Source: Actinomycetota bacterium (GTDB lineage: Bacteria > Actinomycetota > Geothermincolia > Geothermincolales > RBG-13-55-18). From it: 64,000 bases of DNA. Positions within the stretch are counted from its first letter, which is position 1. Each line of letters begins with the position of its first letter. The notes beneath the pieces were generated by a model that saw only the letters and a program-made list of their open reading frames with translations, was not told where the DNA came from and ran no database searches. The DNA lies in NCBI GenBank assembly GCA_013178005.1, contig JABLXL010000004.1, positions 1 to 64,000 of the forward strand. The letters run 5' to 3'. This document shows, one piece after another, positions 17,580 to 26,192 of the stretch. The translations under genes were made by a program, and so were the position numbers.

Positions 17580-17811
17580 CCTCCTCGCCCCCTTTCCGTC
17601 CTTGACGCGGCCCGCGTGCGGCACCGAGTCCCGTCCGCGAAAACCCCGGCCCGTGGGACTCGCCCCGCGTGGAATTCTCCTCAAATGCGCGGGGAAAGTC
17701 GCGTCCCCCTAACACCCCTTCCGAACCGGGTGGAGCGCTCGACCCGCGGCTTTCATGCCTTGGGGCGGCGCGTCCTCTCTCCCGTTGTCCCGGCCGCCGC
17801 ACGGAGCCGGG

Positions 17812-18228
17812 TCACTTCGCGGCCTCTCCGGTGAACCAGTCCAGGAGCTCGCGGGTCCTCTCGATGTGGGATCTCCACTCCGCGAGGGCTTTCCTTCCCT
17901 CGTCCGTCAGCGAATACACCTTGCGGGTCGGTCCCTGGCCGTCGTCGGCGTGCTCGTGGAAGGCGAGCCCCTCCTCCTCCAGCCGCGAGAGGATGCGGTA
18001 GACGGTAGCGGGGCTCATGCCGGGATCCGCGATGCCCAGGTCGGAGAGCTTGCGCAGCAGCGAGTATCCGTGGGAGGGCTCCCGGTCCAGGAGGAACAAT
18101 ACGGCGGGGAGCACGAAGTGCCGGGGGATGTTTCCGCCGCAGTGGCATGTGCCCCGGACCGCCCCCGTGGAGCCGGCGTGCCCTTCCTCGCAGCAGCAGC
18201 CCTGCTCGAGCTCACCGTGTCCGCACAT
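17812..18228 (-). CDS. PadR-family regulator with a cysteine-rich N-terminal arm
   Basis: About 138 residues. Residues 40-110 form the PadR winged helix (PAVLFLLDREPSHGYSLLRKL, then SPATVYRILSRLEEEGL). The first 33 residues are unusual: they hold six cysteines and three histidines (MCGHG, GCCCEEGH, TCHCGG), suggesting binding of metal or metalloid, or a thiol switch. It is transcribed toward the ABC genes about 230 bases away and probably represses them until its ligand appears. Location beside an arsenic island makes arsenic or a heavy metal a reasonable ligand guess. ATG 18228 is 9 bases after AAGGGAG. Confidence 0.82.
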   Translation of the reverse strand: MCGHGELEQGCCCEEGHAGSTGAVRGTCHCGGNIPRHFVLPAVLFLLDREPSHGYSLLRKLSDLGIADPGMSPATVYRILSRLEEEGLAFHEHADDGQGPTRKVYSLTDEGRKALAEWRSHIERTRELLDWFTGEAAK

Positions 18229-18240
18229 TTGCCTCATCTC

Positions 18241-18320
18241 CCTTCGCGGAAATCAAGATTGTATGTTTATATTTATAATAATACAATAATGATAATAGTC
18301 AAGAATTAAAATAGTATCGT
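18241..18320 (-). promoter_or_regulatory. AT-rich promoter/operator upstream of the PadR gene
   Basis: A run of about 75 bases with very low GC (TTTATATTTATAATAATAC and following) stands out from the GC-rich surroundings immediately upstream of the PadR gene on the minus strand. It offers several -10-like TATTAT/TATAAT matches and is the obvious place for the promoter and for PadR autoregulation. I cannot fix an operator palindrome by eye. Confidence 0.4.
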
Positions 18321-18526
18321 TGGGATTATAGTCCTCCGCTCCCACCCCGGTGCTTTTTCCGCCCGGGCCGTTTGGCCCAAGGCGGTTCGGCAAGCCCGGC
18401 GAGACGCGAGGGAGGGAAGGAAGAAAGCCCTGGAGATCTTCGACCTGAAGGGAAAGGAGGTCCATTCGCCCTGCGGCGCATACGACTGTCTCGTGATATC
18501 CTCGGCTGGGGCTGGGCGGGCGTCCT

Positions 18527-18922
18527 TCAGCTACTTCCCTCCAGCTCCTCGACCAGGGCCGAGACCAGGCGCTTGATCTCGTCCCGGACGGAGCGCATCA
18601 TCTCGAGGTCGCCCTTGCCGGGGTCGGGGAGCGGCCATTCCTCCAGGCGGTCGCGGGCCGGGAAGACGCTCTTCACGATGCAGCCGAAGGATATGATGCG
18701 CTCGAAATCGTCCAGGCGCTCGAGGTCAAGGGCCTTGGGCCGGTTGGCGGAGATATCCAGGCATTCCTCGGCCATGGCCTGGACGGCCAGGGGGTTGACG
18801 CTCGTTCCCGGCAGGGTACCCGCGCTCTCGGCGCGCCATTCACGCGCCAGGTGGTTGAAAAGGGCCTCGGCCATCTGGCTGCGGGCGGCGTTCTCGCCGC
18901 ATACGAAGAGCACCCTTTTCAC
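18527..18922 (-). CDS. arsC: Arsenate reductase, low-molecular-weight phosphatase type
   Basis: A 131-residue protein starting at GTG 18922 (GGGAGG 7 bases upstream). It has the CX5R phosphatase loop CGENAARSQMAEAL at residue 8, a second-site cysteine region (EECLDISANRPK), FGCIV around residue 75 and the general-acid loop LPDPGKG. This is the thioredoxin-coupled ArsC family, which reduces arsenate to arsenite for export. It is divergently placed from the ArsR gene at 19437, with the ACR3 exporter further along. Confidence 0.9.
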   Translation of the reverse strand: MKRVLFVCGENAARSQMAEALFNHLAREWRAESAGTLPGTSVNPLAVQAMAEECLDISANRPKALDLERLDDFERIISFGCIVKSVFPARDRLEEWPLPDPGKGDLEMMRSVRDEIKRLVSALVEELEGSS

Positions 18923-19436
18923 GTTCTTACCTCCCGCCGGCAATACAGCAATAAAACGATTAGCCCCTCTGCCCAGCTACGGTCGATATATTGGGTGTGC
19001 CTGGAATCGGGGTCGCGCCCTCGCTTTTCTGCTCCAAGGAGATGATGCGCATCTTCCTGGTGAAACGGCTGCATGCAAATATCAATTCGCCGTCAAGGTT
19101 CAAGGCCACCTTTTTCGTGCACCTAACTCCTCCGGCATCAAGCCCGGGCTAAACCATGATACCACGCGGGAGCAGGATATCTTGGGCGGCAGCAAGAAAC
19201 CCGGGTGAGCCAGGTAGGGCCCGTGCGTTTTGCCGACACAAACGAAGTCATATGGAATGGCGAGCAACGGGCGAGATCGGTAAGGCGGCAGACATGAGAC
19301 ATCCGCTTCGCGCCTCGTTGAAGCACTGCCATCGGCGTACGGGCTCTCCCTGATGGGCGTGATCATTGACAGGCCGAGGATGTGGTTTATAATACAAATT
19401 GTTATAAGTACAAATATAAATTGGTGAAAGGTGGAA
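18923..19436. promoter_or_regulatory. Divergent arsC-arsR intergenic region with an AT-rich operator candidate
   Basis: No gene is evident over about 510 bases. At 19386-19420, just before the ArsR gene, lies an AT-rich block. It starts TTTATA (19386-19391), ends TATAAA (19415-19420) and contains two TACAAAT direct copies spaced 17 bases apart. ArsR proteins bind such AT-rich inverted or direct repeats, so this is the likely operator and promoter of the island. AAAGGTGG supplies the ribosome binding site. Confidence 0.5.
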
Positions 19437-19853
19437 ATGATGGTTAGAAGAGCCGCCCTGAAGTGCGTGGCCGATCCGGGGATAATCGATCTTGCCGAGG
19501 ATCTCAAGGTCCTCTCAGACCCCAACCGGCTGCGTATTGTTTGCCTGCTCCTGCGGGGCGAGAGGTGCGTGTGCGAGGTGGAAAAGGAGCTGGGCATCTC
19601 CCAGCAGCTGGCGTCCCACCACCTCAACGTGCTCAAAGAGAGCGGGTTGCTACGGGTACGCAAGGAGGGGACTTCCTCCTACTACACGGTGGTGGAGGAC
19701 AGGCTGGATCGCGTCACGGAGGTATTCCTGCGCTACCTGGGTTACCGCAAAGGGAGCCGCGAGGAGGGCGTTTTGGCCTGCTGCACGGCGGGCTTGCCGG
19801 GTGATCAGGCGGAGGGGAAAGGCACGTCGAGGCGAAGGAGCGAGAGGAAATGA
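19437..19853 (+). CDS. arsR: ArsR-family metalloregulator, copy 1
   Basis: A 138-residue winged-helix repressor. The helix-turn-helix spans about residues 25-85 (LSDPNRLRIVCLL, then SQQLASHHLNVLKESGLL). The motif ERCVCEVEKEL in the alpha-3 helix is the arsenite-binding CVC of classical ArsR. A further CC pair lies near the C-terminus (LACCTAG). It leads a plus-strand operon and overlaps the next gene by 4 bases. Derepression by arsenite is expected. ATG 19440 is an alternative start. Confidence 0.88.
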   Translation: MMVRRAALKCVADPGIIDLAEDLKVLSDPNRLRIVCLLLRGERCVCEVEKELGISQQLASHHLNVLKESGLLRVRKEGTSSYYTVVEDRLDRVTEVFLRYLGYRKGSREEGVLACCTAGLPGDQAEGKGTSRRRSERK

Positions 19854-20068
19854 GGAAGATCGCCATATCCCTGGAGGAAGAGGACCTCATCCGCGTCAAG
19901 CGCATCCTGGCCGACGACGACCGGGACGAGGCGCTGGCCTTCATTCGCGACGTGCTGGAGAAAAAGGTGAAGGAGGCAGACCTGCCCCACTGCGTCCCGG
20001 TGTTCGAGGCTTCCTACCACCCCAACCAGGCGGAAACGGTGACGGGGAAGAAAAGCCATGAAAAGTGA
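19850..20068 (+). CDS. Small protein of the arsenic operon, unknown function
   Basis: A 72-residue soluble protein whose ATG overlaps the ArsR stop (ATGA), so it is almost certainly translated. It is rich in Glu, Asp and Arg with a predicted helical middle (ALAFIRDVLEKKVKEADLPHC). It holds one cysteine in an LPHCVPVFE context. The start MRKIAISLEEEDLIRVKRIL resembles the beta-helix beginning of small DNA- or partner-binding proteins. I do not recognise a named family. Confidence 0.7.
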   Translation: MRKIAISLEEEDLIRVKRILADDDRDEALAFIRDVLEKKVKEADLPHCVPVFEASYHPNQAETVTGKKSHEK

Positions 20069-20136
20069 AGCACAAGGCGTTCGCTCGCCGCGGACCCGGC
20101 GGGCGATGAGGTCGAGTGAAGGAAAGCGGTGAGGAA

Positions 20137-20658
20137 ATGGCGCTCATAAACCACTACGAGCTGGAGATGTTCTCGCCCCCGTGCGACCCGGGTTCTCCCA
20201 TCTGGGTGGCGAGGGTCAAGACCGACGCCGACCTCGGTCCGGTGATGCCCTACGTGAACGCCGAGGTCAAGAACGGCTTCTACGACCCCAAAACCCCCAC
20301 CCTGGTGTGGCGGGAGGGCGCGCATAAGTACGCCTTGCGGGAGAACACCGTGAGCATAAACAACCTCAAGGACCGCGCCCACGCCGAGAGGATCGCCAAG
20401 AAGGCGGTGGAGCGGCTCAACGACATATGGGAGCGCAGGGAGGGGATAACCCCGGACCATACCACCCGGGTGCCACCCAAGCTGCTGGACGTCCTGCGCT
20501 ACCTGCCCCGCACCAACTGCGGGGAGTGCGGCCTGCCCTCGTGCATGGCCTTCGCCGCGCAATTGATCGAGGGCGAACGGTGCGTTGAGGACTGCCCTCC
20601 CCTCCTGGAGGCGGGCATGGAGGAGAAGCTGGGGAAGCTGAGGGAGTTGGGACTTTGA
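20137..20658 (+). CDS. Protein with C-terminal Fe-S (PF04060-like) domain
   Basis: About 173 residues. The N-terminal 110 residues have no family I recognise (SPIWVARVKTDADLGPVMPYVNAEV). They align with the middle of the protein at 25323-26192. The C-terminal part, CGECGLPSCMAFAAQLIEGERCVEDCP, is the four-cysteine cluster motif seen in RnfB-like and CO-dehydrogenase-associated proteins, which binds [4Fe-4S]. It sits in the arsenic operon and may carry electrons for arsenic or thiol redox chemistry. ATG 20137 after GGTGAGG is preferred to GTG 20116. Confidence 0.75.
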   Translation: MALINHYELEMFSPPCDPGSPIWVARVKTDADLGPVMPYVNAEVKNGFYDPKTPTLVWREGAHKYALRENTVSINNLKDRAHAERIAKKAVERLNDIWERREGITPDHTTRVPPKLLDVLRYLPRTNCGECGLPSCMAFAAQLIEGERCVEDCPPLLEAGMEEKLGKLRELGL

Positions 20659-20902
20659 GGATCGGGCCGTGAGAGCCTTGCGCGGTGCCGCATTACGTGA
20701 TCGGCGCTGAAGCGGAGACAGGTCTGGGTTACGGACGGGTCGGGATCGCGAAGAGCGTTGGGCGCGGAGCCGCTGGCACAAAGAGGACAGTGCGAAGGAG
20801 ACATCCGAGACCGGAGGATGACTCGAGGTCTGAACGGCAAGAAGCGGAGGATAGGCGATTACCGCTTGTAACGGGAATACGAAGACACGGGAGGTAAAGG
20901 AG

Positions 20903-21136
20903 ATGGAGATCAAGGTACTGGGAACGGGATGCAAGAAGTGCAAGGCCACCAAGGAGGCCATACGCGAGGTGGTCGAGGAGCTGGGCCTGGACGCGCAGGT
21001 GGACGAGGTCACGGAGATGAGCGAGATCATGAAGTACAACGTCCTCACCACCCCGGGCGTGGTGGTCGACGGCAAGGTGGTTTCCAAGGGCAAGGTCCCC
21101 GACAAGAAGGAGATACGTAGCTGGCTGCAGTCATGA
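20903..21136 (+). CDS. Thioredoxin-fold small redox-active disulfide protein
   Basis: A 77-residue protein with GTGCKKCKAT near residue 10 (CxxC active site), an alpha helix, and NVLTTPGVVVDGKVVSKGKVP with the cis-Pro of the thioredoxin fold. This is the redox-disulfide protein 2 family, often next to DUF318 permeases and ArsR genes. The permease gene follows at 21425. It may deliver thiols or electrons to arsenate reductase, or trap arsenite. AAAGGAG precedes the ATG. Confidence 0.85.
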   Translation: MEIKVLGTGCKKCKATKEAIREVVEELGLDAQVDEVTEMSEIMKYNVLTTPGVVVDGKVVSKGKVPDKKEIRSWLQS

Positions 21137-21424
21137 TCTATTGAATGCGCCGGGAGTCACGGTTTAAGGCGTGGTGCAGTGCGGCAAGTAGACAAAAGGG
21201 TTTTCGCGTGGATCTTGAGGCATAACAGGGGCTTTGGGGTGCGGGTTTAGCGGCCCCCGGCCTTAAAGCCGACCGAGTTTCACGGGGATGGGATAGTCTG
21301 CGTGCCGAGGAGGCATTGCCGGGCGGAGGAAGGTGCTTTTTTCACGGCTTCCGGAGAACGCGGCGTCGCTTCCGCGGAGGCGCATCGTAGAAATAGAGAT
21401 TTTGTTGGATAGGATGTGGTTGAC

Positions 21425-22486
21425 ATGACCTTCGGCGGCTTGATGATGGAGGGCTTGCGGACGCTGGTGGAGTACGTGGCGGAGCATACCCTCTTCTGCC
21501 TTATCCCGGCTTTCTTCATCGCCGGAGCCATCACCGCCTTCCTCAACACGGCGGCGGTGATGAAGTATTTCGGCCCCAGGACCAACAAGGCCCTGGCTTA
21601 CTCGGTGGCCTCGGTCTCCGGGGCCATCCTAGCGGTGTGTTCATGCACCGTGCTCCCCCTTTTCACGGGCATACGCGAGAAGGGGGCGGGCCTGGGGCCG
21701 GCTATCGCTTTCCTTTATTCCTCGCCGGCCATCAACATCCTGGCCATGACCTATTCCATGAACCTCCTGGGCTATGACCTGGGTGTGGCGCGCATCATCG
21801 GGGCGGTGGGCTTCGCCTTCGTCATCGGCCTCATCATGGCCGCCATCTTCCACAAGGAGGAGGAGAGGCGCGTGCGCGCGGCGGAGGACGCGGAGGCCTT
21901 CGCCTATGACGACGGGAGCCGGGTGAGGCCGGGCTATCAGAACCTGGCCTACTTCGGGGTGCTCATCGCCATCCTGGTCTACGGCACGGCGAAGATGCCC
22001 ACCATCATCAAGTACGCGGGCGAGGTGCTCCTGGTGGCCCTGCTCATCTACCTGGTGAAGCGCTGGTTCACTCGCGACGAGGTAAAGACTTGGTTCTCGG
22101 AAACCTGGCGCATGGTGAAGATGATCCTCCCCGTGCTGCTCGTCGGGGTATTCCTGGTGGGCGTGGTGAAGGAGCTCATCCCCTCCGACGTCATCGCTCG
22201 CTACGTGGGCGGAAACACCATCGGCGGCAACGCCATCGCCTCGGTATCGGGTGCCCTGATGTATTTCGCCACCCTCACCGAGGTGCCCATCGTCAAGGGG
22301 TTCCTGGAGCTGGGCATGGGCAAAGGGCCAGCCCTGGCCTTGATGCTGGCGGGGCCGGCGCTCTCGCTGCCCAGCATGATCGTGCTCATCCGCATCATGG
22401 GGTTCAAGAAAGCGGGGACGTACATCGCGCTGGTATGCGTCTTCGCCATGCTCACAGGCTACGTTTTCGGGATGTTCGTGAAGTAG
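21425..22486 (+). CDS. DUF318/ArsP-like permease
   Basis: A 353-residue membrane protein with two four-helix halves joined by a charged loop (residues about 140-180). The hallmark is AVCSCTVLPLFTGI in the first half, with the paired cysteine region and the FLYSSPAINILA helix. The second half has the corresponding FATLTEVPIVKGF. Family members move metals or, for ArsP, trivalent organoarsenicals out of the cell. The flanking thioredoxin-like and DGC proteins are common companions. Start ATG 21425 has AGGA about 9 bases upstream. Confidence 0.85.
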   Translation: MTFGGLMMEGLRTLVEYVAEHTLFCLIPAFFIAGAITAFLNTAAVMKYFGPRTNKALAYSVASVSGAILAVCSCTVLPLFTGIREKGAGLGPAIAFLYSSPAINILAMTYSMNLLGYDLGVARIIGAVGFAFVIGLIMAAIFHKEEERRVRAAEDAEAFAYDDGSRVRPGYQNLAYFGVLIAILVYGTAKMPTIIKYAGEVLLVALLIYLVKRWFTRDEVKTWFSETWRMVKMILPVLLVGVFLVGVVKELIPSDVIARYVGGNTIGGNAIASVSGALMYFATLTEVPIVKGFLELGMGKGPALALMLAGPALSLPSMIVLIRIMGFKKAGTYIALVCVFAMLTGYVFGMFVK

Positions 22487-22519
22487 GCTCGCCGGCGGGC
22501 GGAAGGGAGGAGGTTGGAA

Positions 22520-22903
22520 ATGGCGGAGTTCAAGGTGGTTATAGCCACCTGCTACGGGGCCGCCAACACCGGCCAGCTGGCGGGGGCGGTGGCCACGGAG
22601 CTGGCGAAGGAAAACGAGGACTATCACCTGGTGTGCCTGCCCGCGGTGGCCATCGACAAGGACACCGGCCTGAACAAAATCGCGGGCGCTGAGCTTTTCG
22701 TGATCATCGAGGGCTGCCCGGTGATGTGCTGCTCCAAGATCGTGGAGGAGCACTCCGGGCGCAAGCCGGACATCCGGGTGGAGATGGTGGAGGACTACGG
22801 GGTGAAGAAGGCGCCCGTCCTCACCTATAACGAGGCGGAGAAGGAGAGGATCAAGGCGGACGTCAAGCGGCGCATCGAGGAGGCGCTGGCGGCAGGGGCG
22901 TGA
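22520..22903 (+). CDS. DGC-domain putative zinc/metal-binding protein
   Basis: A 127-residue protein of the DGC family. It has CYGAANTGQLAGAVA near residue 13 and EGCPVMCCSKIVEEH near residue 72, giving four cysteines in conserved positions that probably bind zinc or another thiophilic metal. It begins 33 bases after the permease with a strong GGGAGGAGG ribosome binding site, so it is in the same operon. It may buffer the metalloid handled by the permease. Confidence 0.82.
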   Translation: MAEFKVVIATCYGAANTGQLAGAVATELAKENEDYHLVCLPAVAIDKDTGLNKIAGAELFVIIEGCPVMCCSKIVEEHSGRKPDIRVEMVEDYGVKKAPVLTYNEAEKERIKADVKRRIEEALAAGA

Positions 22904-23260
22904 ACAGCGCAAGGCGCGGGGCCGTCTCAGACGCCTGGGAAAGTGTCGCGGCGGCCAACAAGCTTCATAATGGAAGGACTTCAGGGATAAGCATAAATTT
23001 GAGCTTTTTCCCTAAACAGGGTTGAGAACGCGCTCCGTATTTGGTGTTCGATGGCATGTGATGCTTTGACAGCCGTGTCTTTTCTCGGCACGCGACGAGG
23101 TCTACCAGCCGTATCCATCCACGCTTCTGGGAGGATTTATAAAGCTTGGTTTATATATGGTGGTTTATAGTAACCTCTTGAGGTAAGAATCGCGGGAAAC
23201 GGAAATCCCAGAGCCAGGGTGGGCTCGCGATCTCTTCGAGCAAAAAGTCCTTTGTGGAGG
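22904..23260 (+). promoter_or_regulatory. Second ars promoter region with three evenly spaced TTTATA repeats
   Basis: The 357-base gap before the second ArsR gene has no gene. TTTATA occurs at 23136-23141, 23150-23155 and 23164-23169, exactly 14 bases apart, the last two as GGTTTATA. The spacing and position, about 90 bases before the ArsR gene, make this a candidate ArsR operator with cooperative binding. Confidence 0.5.
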
Positions 23261-23647
23261 ATGAAGCGATTGAAAAAGCGGGAGCCGGCCAAGTGCGTAT
23301 TCAGTGGCGATATAGAAGACCTTAGCCATGTGCTGAAGATCTTATGCGACATGAACCGGCTGAGAATAATGTGCCTGCTCTTCGAGGGCGAGAAATGCGT
23401 TTGCGATATAGAGCAACAGCTCCTGCTATCGCAACCCCTGGTCTCCCACCACCTGGGCGTGCTGCGCGAGGCGGGCTTCGTGTCGGTGCGCCGCAAAGGG
23501 ACCTGGTCGTATTATTCACTGGTCAGGGAAAGAATAGACGAGCTGAACCATCTCTTTGACCGCATCTTGGGGAGAGAGAGGTTTCCGGAAAATTATCCCA
23601 GCCGGGAGGAGTGCTTGGAGGTCGAGGGCGGGACGATAGGGACATAG
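23261..23647 (+). CDS. arsR: ArsR-family metalloregulator, copy 2
   Basis: A 128-residue winged-helix repressor with [14 protein letters not shown], the arsenite-binding [11 protein letters not shown], and [18 protein letters not shown] recognition helix. It is clearly distinct from copy 1 and directs its own operon; the ACR3 gene starts 17 bases after its stop. ATG 23261 sits directly against GGAGG, so TTG 23270, nine bases from GGAGG, is a real alternative. An upstream extension to 23219 is less likely. Confidence 0.87.
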   Translation: MKRLKKREPAKCVFSGDIEDLSHVLKILCDMNRLRIMCLLFEGEKCVCDIEQQLLLSQPLVSHHLGVLREAGFVSVRRKGTWSYYSLVRERIDELNHLFDRILGRERFPENYPSREECLEVEGGTIGT

Positions 23648-23664
23648 CGCTTGGAGGAGACCTT

Positions 23665-24855
23665 ATGGAAGCCAACAACGTAGAGAGTCAGGGCACGGTC
23701 AGGAAGCTGGGTTTCTTCGAGAAGTATCTCACCATCTGGGTGCTTGTGTGCATCGACATCGGCATCCTGCTGGGCAAGGTTTTTCCCTCCATGGGGACAG
23801 CCCTTGACAGGATATCCGTGGCCCAGGTCTCCATCCCCATCGCCATCTGCCTCTTCTTCATGATGTATCCCATCATGGTGAAGATCGACTTCGCGGAGGT
23901 CATAAAGGCGGGAAAGACCCCCAAGCCGGTCCTGCTCACCCTCTTCGTCAACTGGTGCATCAAGCCCTTCACCATGGTGGCCATCGCCACCTTCTTCCTC
24001 GGGTTCGTGTTCAAGCAGTGGATCCCCGGAGCGGACCTGGGCACCCACTACGTCCCCACCACCGGGGGCATCATGTTGGACGGGGTGATGCGCCCGGAGC
24101 TCTACCGTTCCTATATCTCCGGATGCATCCTCCTCGGGATAGCGCCCTGCACGGCCATGGTGCTGGTGTGGTCCTACCTGGCCAAGGGGAACGACGGGCA
24201 CACCCTGGTGATGGTGGCCATCAACTCCCTCACCATGCTGGTTCTCTACGCTCCCCTGGGCGGGTGGTTGCTGGGGGTCAACAGCATGCCCGTGCCCTGG
24301 CTGACCATCGTGCTTTCCGTGGGCATCTACGTTGCCCTGCCCCTGGTGGCCGGGTACTATTCCAGGAAATGGATACTGAAAAAGAAGGGCATGCAGTGGT
24401 TCCAGGAGAAGTTCATCCACTACCTCACGCCCATCACCATCATCGCCCTCTTGATCACCCTGGTCATCCTCTTCAGCCTCAAGGGTGAGCTCATCATCGA
24501 CCAGCCCATGTCCATCGTCTACATCGCGGTGCCCCTCTTCATCCAGACCATGCTCATCTTCTGGATCGGGTACGGCCTGGCCAAGCTGCTCAAGCTCAAT
24601 TACCGTGACGCCGCGCCCTCGGCCATGATCGGCGCCTCCAACCATTTCGAGGTGGCCATCGCCACCGCGGCGGTGCTCTACGGCATCGCTTCCGGGGCCG
24701 CGCTGGCCACGGTGGTGGGGGTGCTCATCGAGGTGCCGGTGATGCTCATGCTGGTGAAGATATGCCTGCGCACCAGCCACTGGTTCGCGGGCGAAGGGAC
24801 GCCAGCGGTCAACGGGGCTTCAGCCTTGGAAGAACCGTTGGGCTTTGAGGAATGA
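23665..24855 (+). CDS. acr3: Arsenite exporter of the ACR3 family
   Basis: A 396-residue membrane protein with about ten transmembrane helices. It carries the ACR3 landmarks: [13 protein letters not shown] with the conserved cysteine in the fourth helix, [13 protein letters not shown], and [11 protein letters not shown] with the essential glutamate of helix nine. It extrudes arsenite using the proton gradient. It follows the ArsR2 gene after GGAGGAGACC. A longer 18-codon upstream frame lacks a ribosome binding site. Confidence 0.93.
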   Translation: MEANNVESQGTVRKLGFFEKYLTIWVLVCIDIGILLGKVFPSMGTALDRISVAQVSIPIAICLFFMMYPIMVKIDFAEVIKAGKTPKPVLLTLFVNWCIKPFTMVAIATFFLGFVFKQWIPGADLGTHYVPTTGGIMLDGVMRPELYRSYISGCILLGIAPCTAMVLVWSYLAKGNDGHTLVMVAINSLTMLVLYAPLGGWLLGVNSMPVPWLTIVLSVGIYVALPLVAGYYSRKWILKKKGMQWFQEKFIHYLTPITIIALLITLVILFSLKGELIIDQPMSIVYIAVPLFIQTMLIFWIGYGLAKLLKLNYRDAAPSAMIGASNHFEVAIATAAVLYGIASGAALATVVGVLIEVPVMLMLVKICLRTSHWFAGEGTPAVNGASALEEPLGFEE

Positions 24856-24947
24856 GCGACGCGTCGAGAGCTTATCGTGGAGAACGGGCTTAAGGCCTGT
24901 CGGCCGCCAGGTTCCAGCAAGCCGGTCGAGGGAAGGAAGTGGTGGAT

Positions 24948-25307
24948 ATGGCAACGCCGAAGAAGGTGGAGTTCTTCATACCCGCGCCCTCCTGCGCCTG
25001 CTCTGGAGCATCTTTCCTGAGGGACCAGGAGAAGCTCTCCCGCATGCTGGCGCTCATGGAGGAGGTCGAGGAAAGGTTCCCGGGAGTGGAACTGGCGCGA
25101 TATGACATGGCGGACGAGAGCGCTTACTCGGACAACCTCAAGACGCTGGCCCGATACCTGCGCGAGGCGGGCGAGGAGGACTTCGCCTCGCGTATCGCCT
25201 TCTCCCTGAAGTTCATGCTCCCGGCGGTGGCCGTGGGCGGAAAGCTCCTGGCCTACGGAAAGGTGCCCGAGGTGGAAGAGGTGGTGGCCGCGATAGGCGC
25301 GGTCTAG
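24948..25307 (+). CDS. Thioredoxin-fold/ArsD-like small protein with a CxC motif
   Basis: A 119-residue protein beginning KKVEFFIPAPSCACSGASFLRDQ. A CAC motif near the N-terminus, followed by a helix rich in Arg and Glu and ending with LPAVAVGGKLLAYGKVPEVEEV, matches the general plan of ArsD and small thioredoxin-like proteins: metal-binding thiols, then a cis-Pro strand. ArsD is an arsenite chaperone, so delivery of arsenite to ACR3 or to the next protein is plausible. The pump ATPase ArsA is absent. ATG 24948 is 8 bases after GGAAGGAAG. Confidence 0.62.
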   Translation: MATPKKVEFFIPAPSCACSGASFLRDQEKLSRMLALMEEVEERFPGVELARYDMADESAYSDNLKTLARYLREAGEEDFASRIAFSLKFMLPAVAVGGKLLAYGKVPEVEEVVAAIGAV

Positions 25308-25322
25308 GGGCGGGCGATAAGC

Positions 25323-26192
25323 TTGGAAGAGGTCCTGGTCTTCCCCTCCACCCATTACATGCTGCGCGCCGAGGGGCTGCTCAAGCGCGGGGGATATCTC
25401 TTTCGCCTGGTCCCGGCACCTCCCCAGGCGGGGGAGCGCTGCACCACCGCCATCGCCGTATCGGCCCGTGACCGGGAGGAGATCGTGCGCCGCCTCGAGG
25501 AAGAGAGGGTCCTCGTCACGGCGGTGCTCCCCCATGAGGGGCGCCTGGAGCGCAAGCTGGCGGAGGCCGTGGGGAAGGCGGCTCGGCTCGGCGCCTCGCC
25601 CGCGCTGGAGCGGGCGCTCGCCGCCCTCCACGCGGGAAGGCGTCCCGGGGCGGACGCCATGCTGGTTGAGAGAATAGACATCGAGCACGTGGAGCCGTGC
25701 TTCGCCGACGAGACGAAGATAAGGCTTATCGCGCGCATCCCCGTGGACGTGAGCGAGCTCATGCCCTACCTCAACGCCGTGCTGGCCAACGCGTCCTACG
25801 TGAGGGACCGCCCCGCCCTCACCTTCACCAAGGGTCCCCGCCTGGTGACCGTCTATCCCCGCAAGGTGACCATCGCCAAGGCGGACGACATCGCGGACGC
25901 CGAGGAGACCCTGGCCTGGCTGTGCGAGAAGATAAACCACGTCCACGAGCGCCGGGAAGAGATAGAGCCGGTCTACGAGGGCAAGATAAAGATAATGCCC
26001 CTGGACATCTACGGGCTGCTCCCCCAGACCAACTGCCACGAGTGCGGCGAGCATAGCTGCCTGGCCTTCGCGCTGCTCCTGTTGCAGGAGAAGCACAGGC
26101 TCTCCGATTGCGGGCCGTTGTGCCGCGAGGAGAGGTATGCCGCCAAGCTGAGGCGCCTGCGCGAGGTCCTGGACGCCCTGGGGCTGGCTTAG
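25323..26192 (+). CDS. DUF3343-like plus Fe-S domain fusion protein
   Basis: A 289-residue protein starting at TTG 25323. Residues 1-75 resemble DUF3343, the putative sulfur/selenium carrier family (FPSTHYMLRAEGLLKRGGYLFRLVPAP, then a cysteine). Residues about 120-230 share an unnamed domain with the protein at 20137-20658 (SELMPYLNAVLAN). The end carries a Fe-S cluster motif, NCHECGEHSCLAFALLLLQ with a later DCGPLC. It begins 15 bases after the ArsD-like gene. Combining a thiol-carrier domain with a cluster domain suggests redox handling of arsenic or sulfur. Confidence 0.7.
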   Translation: MEEVLVFPSTHYMLRAEGLLKRGGYLFRLVPAPPQAGERCTTAIAVSARDREEIVRRLEEERVLVTAVLPHEGRLERKLAEAVGKAARLGASPALERALAALHAGRRPGADAMLVERIDIEHVEPCFADETKIRLIARIPVDVSELMPYLNAVLANASYVRDRPALTFTKGPRLVTVYPRKVTIAKADDIADAEETLAWLCEKINHVHERREEIEPVYEGKIKIMPLDIYGLLPQTNCHECGEHSCLAFALLLLQEKHRLSDCGPLCREERYAAKLRRLREVLDALGLA

